Below, piece by piece: positions 40,469-51,501 of a stretch of DNA of 64,000 bases. Origin of the DNA: Eukaryota sp. TZLM1-RC (taxonomy: Eukaryota > Metamonada: BaSk clade); the NCBI GenBank assembly GCA_040285825.1, contig JAUPSS010000001.1, forward strand, positions 930,001 through 994,000, in the 5' to 3' direction. A model generated the notes under the pieces. The model saw only the letters and a list, made by a program, of their open reading frames with translations. It ran no database searches and had not been told where the DNA came from. The first letter of the stretch is position 1. Each line of letters starts with the position of its first letter. The position numbers were made by a program, and so were the translations under genes.

Positions 40469-42036
40469 ATGAAGTTTTTCTGCTCATGTTTTCCATCATT
40501 CAAACGGAGCACGAACAACTCTTCCGATATACGAAGTGAATCCACTATCCTCAGAGTCAACACAGATCATTCAATGACAGTCACTGATTCCCAGGGATCA
40601 GTTTTTAGCTCAACTTCGAGTACACCTTTCTATTCTCTTCGTCGTGGTTCTTCAAACGAAACTGGAAATGTTCCTGCTACTCGACTTCGTAACTCATCCA
40701 CAGCCCAACCTATTGGATCTATGTCCGTCAATCAGTACGAGATGGAATCTTTACTTCAGGGTGGAGCGACTGGCCGTGATGCTCGTGTCTACATAGCTCG
40801 TTCCACATCAAACAATGAGCTTTATGCTATCAAAGTCTTTCATTCTTCGCTTTTAAAGAAACAGCAATTTTGTGAACTCAACTCCCCTCTAAAACGTGCT
40901 TTTGATCGTGTTCAAAGTGAGATTGCTATTTTACAAAAGCTGTCACATCCCAATATTGTTTCTCTTGTTGAAGTGATAGACGATCCAACAACAGATAGGC
41001 TCTATATGGTCATGGAGTATGTTTCTAATGGTTCTGTTATGCCTGATAACCTAAAAGGCCTTAAAGCCTTAGCTCCCTTGGATACATGGCTGTTCTTCAG
41101 GGATTTACTCCTTGGTGTGGACTACTTACACCAGCAATCTATAGTTCATAGGGATATCAAACCAGCAAATTGTTTGTTATTATCACTCCCTTTACACTAG
41201 GTCTCATAGCGTATGATGAGGAAAGAGTGAATAAGAAGAAGCTAAAGATTGGAGATTTTGGTTTTTCTGAAATTATTGGTGATGAAAGTTCTCCAAAGGG
41301 ATCTCTGGTCCAGGATTGTACTTCTCCTGCATTTTGTGCACCTGAAATCATTTCAAATGAGTCCCATTGTGGTAAATTCTCTGATGTCTGGGCAATGGGA
41401 GTCACTTTATATGTTTTCGCATTTGGAAAACTTCCATTTTATCATGAAAACATCTTTAATTTATTCAAGCAAATTGCAATGGTCGAGCCCAAGTTTCCTG
41501 ACAACGTTGATCCATTACTAGCTGATCTCATTGGTTCAATGTTAGAGAAAGATCTACGTAAAAGAATCACAGTTGGTGAGATCTTTCACCATCCTTGGGT
41601 AACAGCTGAACACAACTACCCTCTTCCTCAGTTGAGTTATGATGCGATAACTCTGGAAGATGGTGATGTTGATGGTGTTTTTAAAGAAATGTACAATGAT
41701 TTTGAATCTGATCCTTGTAGTGAGCACATCTCTATTTACTTAGACAGCAGTAGTGAAAGACATTCGAGGCGGGCTTCGCTTGTTCATCACCCACGTAGAT
41801 CTTCAGTTGATATACTCCGTGGTGAGAGCAAATGTTCGTCAATTTTTGATGTAGAAATACCCCAGTCTCTTGTTGAAGTTGACGATTCTGTAGAAGAGGA
41901 GGAGACGTGGATACGGCCTTCAGATTCATTAAAGAAGTTTGAACCAATGAAGAAATTTGGATCTCTTGGAGTGTCTCAGTTCAGCACATCTAATACTAAT
42001 AATGATGGAGAGGAGTATTACTCTCCCAGTGATTGA
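40469..42036 (+). CDS. CaMKK/LKB1-kinase-like Ser/Thr protein kinase (one 29-nt intron)
   Basis: Two exons, 40469-41171 and 41201-42036, give 512 residues. The kinase domain (about 90-390) shows Lys122, helix-C Glu151, HRDIKPAN 227-234, DFG 253-255, SPAFCAPE to 283 and DVWAMGVTLY. The segment EIAILQKLSHPNIVSLVEVI with LYMVMEYVSNGSVM after it is typical of CaMKK and the fungal AMPK-activating kinases. Upstream activation of an AMPK-like kinase is therefore likely. The N-terminus MKFFCSCFPSFK may be S-acylated. The C-terminal 120 residues are Ser- and acid-rich. Without splicing, exon 1 stops right after HRDIKPANC; removing the intron restores CLIAYDEERVNKKKLKIGDF in frame. ATG 40469 is the first ATG in frame. 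Confidence 0.88.
41172..41200 (+). other. 29-nt spliceosomal intron in the CaMKK-like gene
   Basis: Starts GTTTGT and ends TTTACACTAG. It lies between the catalytic loop and the DFG motif. Its length is not a multiple of 3, and the exons on both sides are in frames that differ by exactly this length. It also contains in-frame stops for readthrough. Removal gives an unbroken kinase core. One of the shorter introns known for protists. Confidence 0.85.
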
Positions 42037-44502
42037 AAACAGAAAATATCATTAACTTACATCAATATAAGTGGAACCAATGGACCTTCAACGGAAGTCT
42101 TATAGCAGGCAAATTTTTTGATGAACTTTGTAAATACTATGCTAAATAAAATCAATAAAATAAATAAATAATTCATTAATCACTACCTATTGTTATAGTT
42201 GCTGATATATAAGGTTAGTGGATATCTCAGAATTTCACGTGATGACGTGGCACTCGTTGAAGAACGGGTTTCTTTATTAATAAACTCTCTCCCTTTTCTC
42301 TCTTTATTTCTTTGGTATTTTTTGCCAAACGGCATCACTATCTACTATATTGTTTCACAACAAACAATGATTATTCACATTTCACTTTCGGACATTAATA
42401 GAAACACAAAAATTTTGATGATATCGAGAATCCAAAAGTTGCTCTTTATCCATTGCTTTTAGTGGTAACTTTATGGCGATTGAGCAAAACTACATATCGT
42501 AAATTCAGTTTATGGTCCCGGTCTCATCACAGTCCCGCAGATATGTACTTTTGGTTTGAATCAACTTTCGTATAATATGGGAACTATTGCATTATGGTTG
42601 TTGAATTAAGTCGTGTTCATTGATTTCCAACTTTTCATTTTGTAACTACAGCCGATCTGACTACAAGCCCGGGATTTTAGTAATAATTTAACAAATATAT
42701 AGGTTTATTTGACCAAAAGTTTCCTTAATTTACCAATTTCAAATGCATTACAATAGCTAGTGTGTTTTGTGGAAAAATACTAAAAAATGATACTATTCTC
42801 GAAGTAATAGTGCTCTCAATAGTCAATAAACCAATGTGAACTTCACATTACACATACACATTTTTGGTTACTATGTTTAGTCAATATTGAACGTTTTAAC
42901 GTCAGCAATTGATATCAGTTAGGCACATATATTGACTCTTGTAAACCGTAAAACACTTTGCCAGACTCAATGGGTTAAAACATGTATTGTGATCCAAAAG
43001 TCTTTTGTGTCACCATCAACCCCCCTCAACTATCAAAATTTCTTCTGCAAACTTTCAGAAAAGGGAGCATTTATGATTAAGCAGAGAAGAGTTTGATGAA
43101 TCAATGTACCTTATATCAGTGATGCGACACTTCCGCAAGCTATAATTTCACAAAATGACGGACAAATGCCGAACACTGCTGAACCCTTGTTTAAATTTAT
43201 TTTCTTTATTTTGAAATACAAACAAAACAAAACAAAACAAGAATATGGAACCCAATATCCTCAACACACACATCAATATTATCAAATATCTCAAATGCAA
43301 GATCTTGATACTCTAACCCTAATTGTAACTGTTCTGGTTACCATTTCTGGAATTTTTTCAAGTCTACTAAAAACAACTTCATTCTGCCAGAAATTAAAGT
43401 TCAACTCTATTCCTGCTCTATCCTTCATTAAACATCTAAAACCTTTGAAAAATTTAATACCAGATATTCCAATGTTACGAAAGAGAGAAACAGCAAATGG
43501 AACCAGCTGATACTTTACATGCTCAACACGCCCTAGCTGGGATAAAGGCTCTTGATTTTCCTTTTTCCAGCAAAGCAGAGTGAGTGTTTCATCTGTTTTA
43601 GCAAAATCAATTGCTGATTCTTTACAAAACGAAAACGAAAGAGCACCCAAACAAAAAAGGCCATTTGAGAACCATCCTCTGGTTTTTCCAGCGCTGCAAC
43701 ATCTCGTTCAGAACTTTTGGCCTTGTCACCCACTGAATGAAAACTACGTCAGCCGACGCTGGTAGATTCTGGTTCGATCCCAGTCTGCTTGGCAGTCGAG
43801 CCATTCAACTGAAGTTTTTGCCAACTTTTGGCTGACGACCCTGTTGTTTGGAAACACAAATTTTCAAGAACTGTGCCCAGAGTCTTGATTGCCCTGGTCC
43901 CAAAAAGTACGCCGAGTTTGTTCTTCAAAATCTTAGCCGGATGATACTATTTCACAATGGTATCAATAAATGGACCAACATATTTTTACCCAATGGCTCA
44001 ATATGACAGCCAATGCCTATATTGGTGGGGGTCCAAATATGCTGGAAACCTCAATCAAAAATGAACGAGTTACCATAAATATGGAAACTGAAGCCACATT
44101 TTTTCAGTCAAGACTGAATATTTTATCTTTTCTAGAAGATAACTCCCTTGAAATTATTAAAAGACACACTCTTTCGCATTTATCCAGTTGGTCTCCATGC
44201 TTTTACAGTTTGGATAAAATGCCCAATCATTTTTTTTAAAAAGACAAAAGAAACCAAAGAGCTGCTAAACATCCCTTATCAATTTTTCAATAAATCTAAA
44301 TTTATTAACTATACTAGTTTTTCAAATGTTGATTCTGTGCTGTTCATGTTCACCCAGAGAGCAGGGACAACCTGTAGTCGCCCGACTAAAGCGCACTGAG
44401 TAGAGACGTGTTTCTGGATTTTAGAATTTTCATAGCTCTGAAAGGAGAAGAAAATGTAATATATATAGAAAATAAAATCCACAGCGAAGACCACGGTTAC
44501 CA
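42037..44502. other. Gene-poor region after the CaMKK-like gene
   Basis: AATAAA-like runs at about 42140-42165 probably serve the kinase gene. A (AAAAC)n microsatellite lies at about 43220-43245. A B-box-like GGTTCGATCC is at 43771. No convincing gene found; ORFs such as 43166-43510 and 43970-44239 have no motif. Confidence 0.5.
43735..43800 (+). ncRNA. Possible third tRNA-like/SINE fragment
   Basis: Contains CTGG-TTCGATC-CCAG with a paired T-arm, followed by TCTGCTTGGC, similar to CATCTGCTGTACTTCTGGC after the B-box of the element at 22633. No clear A-box. It may be a 5'-truncated member of the same family. Confidence 0.3.
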
Positions 44503-45419
44503 GTGGAGGAACAGCCTAATTATCGAGATTCAGATGAAAATTCGTTTTTTGTAGCCATTGATTCCAACCACAGCAATCTTTGTGGTTTGACCACTGGTTG
44601 TTTCCGAAATTCTACACATGTTTTTGAGGGTTCTGGCTTGCTGCTAAACCCAAAAGAACGCAAATTAAATCACCCTCCTCCTCTCATTCAAGCAACTCCT
44701 AATGATTATTCCGCTCAGAGCTTTCAAGAGTATCTGATTGAAATACTTTTTCCTTATGTGTCTGATTTTGAGGAAGTGCCTGAATATTTTTCAAGTATGT
44801 GTGGAGACTTGCAGAGTGGTGCAAAAAAATAGCAGATATAAGTTTGATTTTTTCATATGAAGACAAAAGAGACCAACTAGTTTAATTAACAAAATGAAAC
44901 GCTTGTCTGAAGGAAAAAACACTATAGTTTGGTTCGGCAATGGCGGTGGTGGTCCATCTCCTTTATTGAATATTCATCTTGATTTGATGTGGCATTCTTA
45001 GGTAATTCATTTCTTGGTTAAGTTGTGATATGTGCGCATCATGAGAGTGTAGAGACGACAGAGCAAGGGAAAGAGAGGACTGTAGTTGAGATTCAATTGA
45101 GGTAAGTTCTGCATTGATATCATGGCGAAGGTCATTGAGATCAGAACGAAGCGAGAACGCATTTGAAACCTTCTGGAGTGTGTCTGGAGCGAAAAATACA
45201 TCACTTACTTGTGGAAGAGGAAGATTATGTGATTTTGTTGTTGCAAGTTGTTGCATGGCCGAGAATATTCAAGCAGGCTCATGGCAGATGCGTATTTGTA
45301 CTGAGTGTCAAATAGTATATGACAGAGATATTTCCGCTGCAAAAAATATTCAAATTAAGAAAAAAGCGGAATTGTGGCCGGAAAGATACATTTGCCCAGA
45401 TGCTCTGCTGAGGAGATGA
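44503..45419 (+). pseudogene. Fanzor remnant A (RuvC-I, RuvC-II and RuvC-III pieces)
   Basis: Three separate pieces in order. 44503-44832 has a RuvC-I-like FFVAIDSNHSNLCGLTTG. 44894-45001 has MKRLSEGKNTIVWFGNGGGG, like the segment before RuvC-II. 45239-45419 has CCMAENIQAGSWQMRICTEC and then the RuvC-III motif DRDISAAKNI. The gap between the last two pieces (about 45000-45235) reads as a coiled-coil frame on the other strand, so the middle was replaced or deleted. The C-terminal piece and the sequence after it are shared with remnant B at 50547. Confidence 0.7.
44963..45256 (-). CDS. Small coiled-coil ORF overlapping Fanzor remnant A
   Basis: 97 codons from an ATG at 45256 with a heptad-like stretch (LNDLRHDINAELTSIESQLQ and on). 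It sits where the Fanzor middle is missing. It may be a fragment of a coiled-coil gene inserted into the element. No family recognised; the first 20 codons overlap the Fanzor C-terminal piece on the other strand. Confidence 0.3.
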   Translation of the reverse strand: MQQLATTKSHNLPLPQVSDVFFAPDTLQKVSNAFSLRSDLNDLRHDINAELTSIESQLQSSLSLALSSLHSHDAHISQLNQEMNYLRMPHQIKMNIQ

Positions 45420-45710
45420 ATAGGGAACGTGAGCATACAGAAACAAAAACTTTTGAGACCGATCTACAAATACCTTAGTAGCATTTGGTAGATCCACTTA
45501 GATACATCAAGTCGCGAGGCTTTGTTCTGTGAATGCAGTAGGTGTATTTAAGTGAGGTAGCCCATTGATGAAGATCATGATTGTCTTTGTGGAATGATGC
45601 TACATGTCTCTTACAGCCTGTGAGTAGACATTGAGAAAGTTGAAAACAGGAGTGAATTTCACAGGGGAATGCATGATAAGTGAAATTCACAGTAGGTAAT
45701 TCTGGTACTG
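45239..45710 (+). repeat. Shared Fanzor C-terminus and 3' flank, copy A
   Basis: Matches about 51333-51825 in the same orientation: about 180 bp of coding end, then about 280 bp of downstream sequence including GATCCACTTAGATACATCAA and TACAGCCTGTGAGTAGA. Copy B has about 60 extra AT-rich bases after AACTTTTGA. Confidence 0.8.
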
Positions 45711-45943
45711 CTTTAAATTATAATTTATTGAATTTGCACACTGTAGTATAAATACTACAGATGAAGTCTCTTCAGCGATTTTTGCTACTGATGTCTTATT
45801 TCGTCAAAATGAATCCAATGTTTGCATGTCATTGGATTTTAGTAATGCTTTCAATTCGCTAAGTCGTCGCAGTATCCATGGTTCAATAAATTATAATTTG
45901 CACACTTGATTAAATTAAATCATAACTAATGGGACGACTATCA
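45420..45943. other. 3' flank of Fanzor remnant A and spacer
   Basis: The first 290 bp are the conserved flank. The minus strand of this flank has an open frame rich in Cys and His (HSCFQLSQCLLTGCKRH, 45475-45690) that is also open in copy B, so the flank may encode protein on the other strand. After about 45710 nothing is recognised. Confidence 0.45.
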
Positions 45944-46464
45944 TTAAACCAAGATTTCCTCTACAAAATCTTGATTTGCTTGCTGTCTAGCTAAAGCTTC
46001 TCTAATTCGATTGAAAAACCGCGGTAATCTATTAATAATGGCAAATTGAATCCGTGAACGCCATAAAAAAATATCAAATCTTTTCATTGTTTTTTCTTTC
46101 ACCATTTTTTGGAAGTCATCCAAAAAAGTTTCTGCTTCAACTGATAATCTTCCATTTATCGAAAATGGAAAAGCAATAAAAACCAGCTGTGTATTTCTAT
46201 CGATATTTGCATCTTCAATTTCTTTATCATATTTTCTATGTTTTTCTTTTGCTTTAAAATCCAGAGCAGCCACAGGATTAAGTTTTCTTCTGTGAACCAA
46301 AGTATCGTTTGCAACATTACATGAGACAAAGTCAACAATAGCTTCAGAATTATCAATCCAATCACAGTATACATCACCTCTATCATCAGAACCAAAATTA
46401 TTCAGAGAAAGTGTTTCTTTCAGCAGGGGTACTGCTTTACAATAAATATACTTTACAAAAACAC
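45944..46464 (-). pseudogene. Retroelement-type C-terminal nuclease-like fragment
   Basis: The minus strand is open from about 46464: GSDDRGDVYCDWIDNSEAIV, then a VHRRKLNPVAALDFKAKEKH segment, KYDKEIED, and TQLVFIAFPFSINGRLSVEA before a final helix ending FNRIREALARQQ. The order, an acidic D-V-x-W-x(n)-D-F strand pair, a helix with K-A-K-E-K-x-R-K-Y and F-x-P-x-x-x-x-x-G, resembles the C-terminal domain after reverse transcriptase in many protist retroelement proteins. No start codon or RT domain is present. Assignment by pattern only. Confidence 0.35.
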
Positions 46465-46527
46465 CAAGATATCCGACCTTTTCCAGAATAACTCTTCAAC
46501 CACTCTTTCCCTTGTCCTCACTAGTTT

Positions 46528-47490
46528 ATGTCTGTTAAGAAGCAGACCAACAATAGTACACTCTTTTTGATCAGCACATTTGGTGTCTATTTCTCATTCC
46601 TTGTTTATGGCATCTTTCAAGAAAAAATCACTAGGAAAACCCAGTATGCAGATGATGAACGCTTTACAAGCTATGTCTTCCTCATTTTTGCCCTGGCCAC
46701 TTCAAACTACTGCTTCTCTCGTCTACTTATATCGTTTCTTCCCAGCATGAAACCTTATAGGTCCATTTCCTATCCTACTCTTCCCTTCCTGAAGATCTCA
46801 CTCTCTTATGTTTCATCTATGTTAGCATCCAATGCAAGTCTACTATGGCTATCGTACCCTACGCAAGTGTTACTCAAATCATGTAAAATTGTGCCTGTGC
46901 TCTTAGCCGGAGTTATTATTCGAAAGCAGCGTTATAGCATTTCTAAATACATTTCGGTGTTACTGGTTACATTTGGCATCTTTTCTTTTATGTTCCGTTC
47001 CTCCTCTTCCGTCTCTTCCTCTCCTCAATGGCCAGGAGTCTTGCTAGGAATTCTCTCTTTGGTTTTAGACGGAGTGACTGGTGCTGGGCAGGATACTGTA
47101 GTCAAGCAGCATAACACACCTGCTTTGGTTTTAATGAACAAGAATAATCTCTTTGGGGCAATTTTTTTATTCATTGTTTCTGTCATTTCTGGCGAGTTAT
47201 TTTCGGCCATTAGTTTTATAATGCGAAATCCAATTTTTATTTGGAATTTCGCTTGGTTTGCCGTTTCTTTTGCTGCAGGACAGTCCTTTGTTTATTTACT
47301 TGTTGCTAATTTCTCTTCTTTAGCTTGTTCAACAGTGACAACTACAAGGAAGTTTTTTACAGTGTTATTATCTGTTTTAATTTTTGGCAATAATTTGTCT
47401 TTTTTCCAATGGGTCTCGGTGTTTATTGTTTTTACGGGAATTCTATGGGAAAAGGGGTGCGGTATTTGGGTGCGAAAAGAAAGGAGTTGA
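46528..47490 (+). CDS. SLC35B1/HUT1-type ER nucleotide(-sugar) transporter
   Basis: A 320-residue membrane protein with about 8-10 helices, matching the UAA transporter family and most closely the SLC35B1/HUT1 branch. Diagnostic stretches, in order: GIFQEKITRKTQY near the N-terminus, ASNASLLWLSYPTQVLLKSC, then KIVPVLLAGVIIRKQRYSIS, LVLDGVTGAGQD, and CSTVTTTRKFFTVLLSVLIF. SLC35B1 exchanges ATP/ADP (and was earlier linked to UDP-galactose) across the ER membrane, so an ER role is expected. The length fits the family (about 320). ATG at 46528 is directly before the first helix. Complete and apparently functional; substrate not proven. Confidence 0.93.
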   Translation: MSVKKQTNNSTLFLISTFGVYFSFLVYGIFQEKITRKTQYADDERFTSYVFLIFALATSNYCFSRLLISFLPSMKPYRSISYPTLPFLKISLSYVSSMLASNASLLWLSYPTQVLLKSCKIVPVLLAGVIIRKQRYSISKYISVLLVTFGIFSFMFRSSSSVSSSPQWPGVLLGILSLVLDGVTGAGQDTVVKQHNTPALVLMNKNNLFGAIFLFIVSVISGELFSAISFIMRNPIFIWNFAWFAVSFAAGQSFVYLLVANFSSLACSTVTTTRKFFTVLLSVLIFGNNLSFFQWVSVFIVFTGILWEKGCGIWVRKERS

Positions 47491-50400
47491 ATAATGAAAA
47501 ATTTGTTAATTTTGTTTATTCAAAACAGTTAGGTCAAATTGTTTAGCCTATTTAGTTTGTTTCAATTATTGTTTTATTCTTTTTTGTGTTGATTTTTATT
47601 TCGGGGTTCTTTTTGGTTTTGTGGATAAAGTTATTTTTTATTTTTGTTTTTTTACTATTTTACTGATACTGTTTGTGAAAAAGCTTCTTTAATGGATTTA
47701 CTAATTTGAGAGAGGCTTTCATCAATGAACTTAGTGTGATTATTAATAACGTCAAATATGGTCAACGTGGAGCACAAACAGAAAGGTTTTAGAAAATTTA
47801 TAGATTTAAATAATTGCTACTTATGGCATTTATAGAAGTGTTTTCTAAATTTTACCTTAGTTGCAGAAAATGGAGGGTATTCAACAGCTCCAACAAGAAC
47901 TTGAAATAGTATCGAATATATTTTGTTTTTACTCTTGAAAAATTCACACTTTTCTACTCTTTCCAGCAGTGTAAGTACCCCTACCATTGGTCAGTCAATA
48001 CATAGTTTGTGTTGAAAGCTAGTGTGTTCATTTTTCATTTTTTGTGAGCCAGAGCTCAAAGACGTCACCTCTGTTCTCAAGGTTATTGTAGAGCAGTAAT
48101 TTTTTGGTAAGATTCTTTCATTCATTATTGCTTATAATGTATTGCTACAGCATTATTATTACAGTATCTTTCCCGTATTAAATAAATCCACATGCTACTT
48201 TACATGATTTGTTTGAATTCACCTGTGATTGCCATTAAAATAACATAGAATACTATTTAACAGAATTCAGGGTTTGAATTCAAGTTTAAAGTCCTTCTTC
48301 TTGCAATTTATTTGTTGAGCATCAAAATTTTGCCCAATTTGGATACTAATCAGCTTTACTATAATTCAGTTGTCTATACATTATAAGTATCAATTTGTTC
48401 TGTAACTATTCAGCAAATGAGTAAAATAGATCGTCTTTGATCATCATCTTTTGTAGATTAATTAATTAAATCAATAAACAAATATTACAAAATTATGCTT
48501 ATAATCAACTATTTGATTCAGAATTTCAATAAATATCCAACTTGAAAAAATCAATATAAATATATTCAACAACGAAATACATATGTTATGAACAACTGAA
48601 GCTTTGTATCCTCAAAGCTTTCATTAGAAAGTCGAGCCCAAGAAACCAAAAAAGTTTCTGTATCGAAAATCAGATTGAATTTAAACAAGGTAATTTTTCA
48701 ATGTCGTAGAGTTACAGGGCATGTACATTAGATAAAAATGAATCTGAAAAATAAAAGTAAATAAAATAAATGAGTGTCGCAAATAAAAAGACTAACTTCA
48801 CAATTTAAGCACCATCTTGTGTCCTCGACAGTCCTTCAACATAAATATTGTTCTTTTCAATGCAACAAATGTAGACTTGAAAGTATTACTACTAATTCAG
48901 CCAACATTGAGATAAAAGAATACAACTATACCATAGACTATCAGTGGTAAACAAATTCAAGTATATTCAAGAAGATTTTTAGATAAATGGTAACTCAACA
49001 GCTTTAGTGGATTCCTCATAGTGTGACGTGGACCAGGGTGGACTACGAACTAGACTGCTCTTGTGAAGAAACAACAGGTTGTTCATCAGGTGATGTCTGA
49101 GGTAATGGATAGGTCGACATTGAAACTGAATGAGTGTCCATAGATTGTTCTGTTTTGGTAGTTGCGGCAGTTGTAGTTAATTGGTTCGTTAACATGGATT
49201 AACCACGGCAAGCTGTGGAATGTACTGTGGATAAGAGAAATGCTATTCTCTTATCAAAGTGTAGTATAAAAAGTTCTGTACAAGTAGAAGGTGTGGAGTT
49301 AATCAGTGCACTATTAGTAAACAATAGTTATCAAAAATGAGTAGAAAAACCGGAAGAACGAGTACACGGGGAGTCCTAAAGCTCGGAAAAGAAGGTCAAT
49401 GAGGGAAATAAGAACCTACTTTATGAAGTGAGGGGAAAGTGTGGAATAGTGAAAACCTCCCAAAACCAAGTTGAGGGTTGAAAATCTCCAAAAACAGGCA
49501 ACAAGAAGTCGGAAATGGGGTGACAAGTGTAAAATTTGATCGATGAGCTGTTGATTCTCACTACATGTCAGACACCCCCTCTGTATTACGTGTATTCACT
49601 CGGTCTTGTGCATTTAACTTGCTGCTTACCCCTGAAGCGGTGCAACAAATTCGGACTGGCCTTCCTGTGGTCACCGAGATTTGTTATGAAGCTTTTTTAT
49701 TGCTTTAATCTTTTCTTCTGAATTTCCCGTTAGTATCAAGAGCTTTAATGGAACAGGATGCATTGTATCTTTTTATGACCGTCATCACCACTGGTTTTTT
49801 CCAAAGCCATCCACCTCTAAAGGCCAACGCCAATTACTCCATATCTTTTACAATGGATTTCTTCCTAAATGCTTACAAAACAGGTCTCTTGTTTCTTCAT
49901 GGGAAAATTCTTTGGTGCCTTGTAGAAATTTATTCAATCTTTTTCTCAATGCTTGGATGCAGTTTCAGAAATGTAATTTTATAAATAAAAAAGGGCTTTC
50001 TCCTTACCTTGCTTGTCGGGCTCGTCAATTGACGTCTAAAGGGAAGACAAATTTACCTAAAATTTGTCAATCCTGGACAAAAACTTTATTCGTGCTCATT
50101 GTAGAGCTCTAGATAAAACCAATGTTTGTACCAATTATCTTATCTCTCTTGCCAGATGAACCCTTGGCTTTAACCCGAAGTGGTAGTTGTTGATTCTGTT
50201 CTCCAACACTACATCAATGTTAATCAGAATAATTCAAGAGAAATATTTTTTTTATTTAATGTATGCAAGTTTATCTTGGATCTCCTTCAAAGATTTCCTA
50301 CCACTGCCTCCCTACTGGCGTCACATGATAAAATCAGTTTTTCATCAAAGAAAATTGGCGAGCTTTTTCTCTTTAATCTTAAAATTTTACAATACTTGCT

Positions 50401-50546
50401 CACTTTCTTTTCTCTTATGCATTGTTGAAAAAAATTGAGAATAATACCTTTAGCTTCTCATAAAGGTTCTAATTTTCATGAGGTATCTTCACACGTTTTC
50501 CACTGTGTAATTTCCATTTATTGAAGCATCATCTTGCAAAACATAG
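47491..50546. other. Long gene-poor region
   Basis: AT-rich, no convincing gene over about 3 kb. A 50-codon minus-strand ORF at 49043-49195 (MLTNQLTTTAATTKTEQS, Ser/Thr/Gln-rich) has an ATG but no family. Around 49565-50110 open frames (such as FNLLLTPEAVQQIRTGLPVV, and 49748-49984) are interrupted and may be a decayed element. GC content rises slightly at 49.5-50.1 kb, consistent with former coding sequence. Confidence 0.45.
49043..49195 (-). CDS. Small Ser/Thr/Gln-rich ORF
   Basis: 50 codons, ATG at 49195, low-complexity composition, stop TAG. No homologue recognised; may be chance. Confidence 0.15.
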   Translation of the reverse strand: MLTNQLTTTAATTKTEQSMDTHSVSMSTYPLPQTSPDEQPVVSSQEQSSS

Positions 50547-51501
50547 TTGATCAAAAATACATGTCTGAAACGAATATTTAAACAATGTCCTTACCAAAAA
50601 TTCAATATCAACAGAAAAAGTTTGAAAAATAGATTTAAAGAATTTTTATTGAAAACTAATGGTAATGGACTGCTTTTGACCTTTGAAAATAAAAATAATG
50701 ACTCAAAAAGCACAAATGAGCTGGATGAATCACCGAAAAAGAAACGAAGATTGAAAAAAAATGAAAAGTCACTTTGATGCCAACGAAACCAGAGAACCAC
50801 AGATGAAGGGACTGAAAAATGCCCCGTCGAAACGTAGACATCCAGTCGAAATTTTACCTGAAAGGTACCTTATTGTCGTTGATCTGGGCCAATCTAGATT
50901 ATGTAATTACTTCTTAAATGATTATCAATGTGGAGTTATCCCTTGTCCAACTGGCAGAAGATACATGACAAAACCTTCACCCACGAAACACTCTCACAGC
51001 CAATATTCCGTTCAAAATTTCAACCAATATTTGAACCATTGGAATTTGGTCAGGAGGAAAGTGTATTTGGAAAGTAATAAATGGAAAATGATTAAATTTG
51101 ATAACCGCAGACGAAAAGAAAGACGGTTGCGAGCGAGTCTCAACAAATTTCAAAGGCTCTCAGGACATCCTGAAAAACTCTACCTAGCTGTGGGTTCTAT
51201 TAATTTCCCTTCTCATTGCCGAAAAACCAATCGATATGAATCTGATAGGGCTTTTAGAAATTGGTTGTGTTATCAAAAGGACGTGAAGCACTTGTTAACC
51301 AGTGAATTTAATATAAGCAAACTGTCCAATTGTTGCATGACCGAGAATATTCAAGCAAGCTCATGGCAAATGCGTATTTGTACTAAGTGTCAAATAGTAT
51401 ATGGCAGAGAAATTTCCGCTGTCGAAATTATTCATATTGAGAAGAAAGCGGAATTGTGGCCGGAAAGATACACTTGCCCAGAAGCTCTGTTGAGGAGATG
51501 A
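50547..51501 (+). pseudogene. Fanzor remnant B
   Basis: The first part, 50547-50777, has a nuclear-signal-like PKKKRRLKK. The second, 50761-51501 (246 codons from ATG), has the RuvC-I strand YLIVVDLGQSRLC, then FNQYLNHWNLVRRKVYLES with a helical RRKERRLRASLNKF, then KLYLAVGSINFPS where RuvC-II begins, EFNISKLSNCC (compare EFRTSKxC), and RuvC-III as YGREISAVEIIHI. In RuvC-III the D of DRD is replaced by G and the NAA core by SAV, so activity is doubtful. The two parts differ by one frame step at an A8 run (about 50753-50760), so they may be one gene. The C-terminal half matches remnant A. Confidence 0.65.

Noticed and set aside
41172-41200. Sequencing frameshift instead of an intron
   Set aside because: The segment is not a homopolymer, has GT and AG ends, and its removal restores the exact kinase consensus.
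40424-41200. Two separate kinase genes (N-lobe and C-lobe)
   Set aside because: They are two exons of one kinase; the break falls inside the catalytic core and is explained by the 29-nt intron.
43166-43510. 114-codon plus-strand ORF
   Set aside because: Contains an (AAAAC)n microsatellite and has no recognisable domain.
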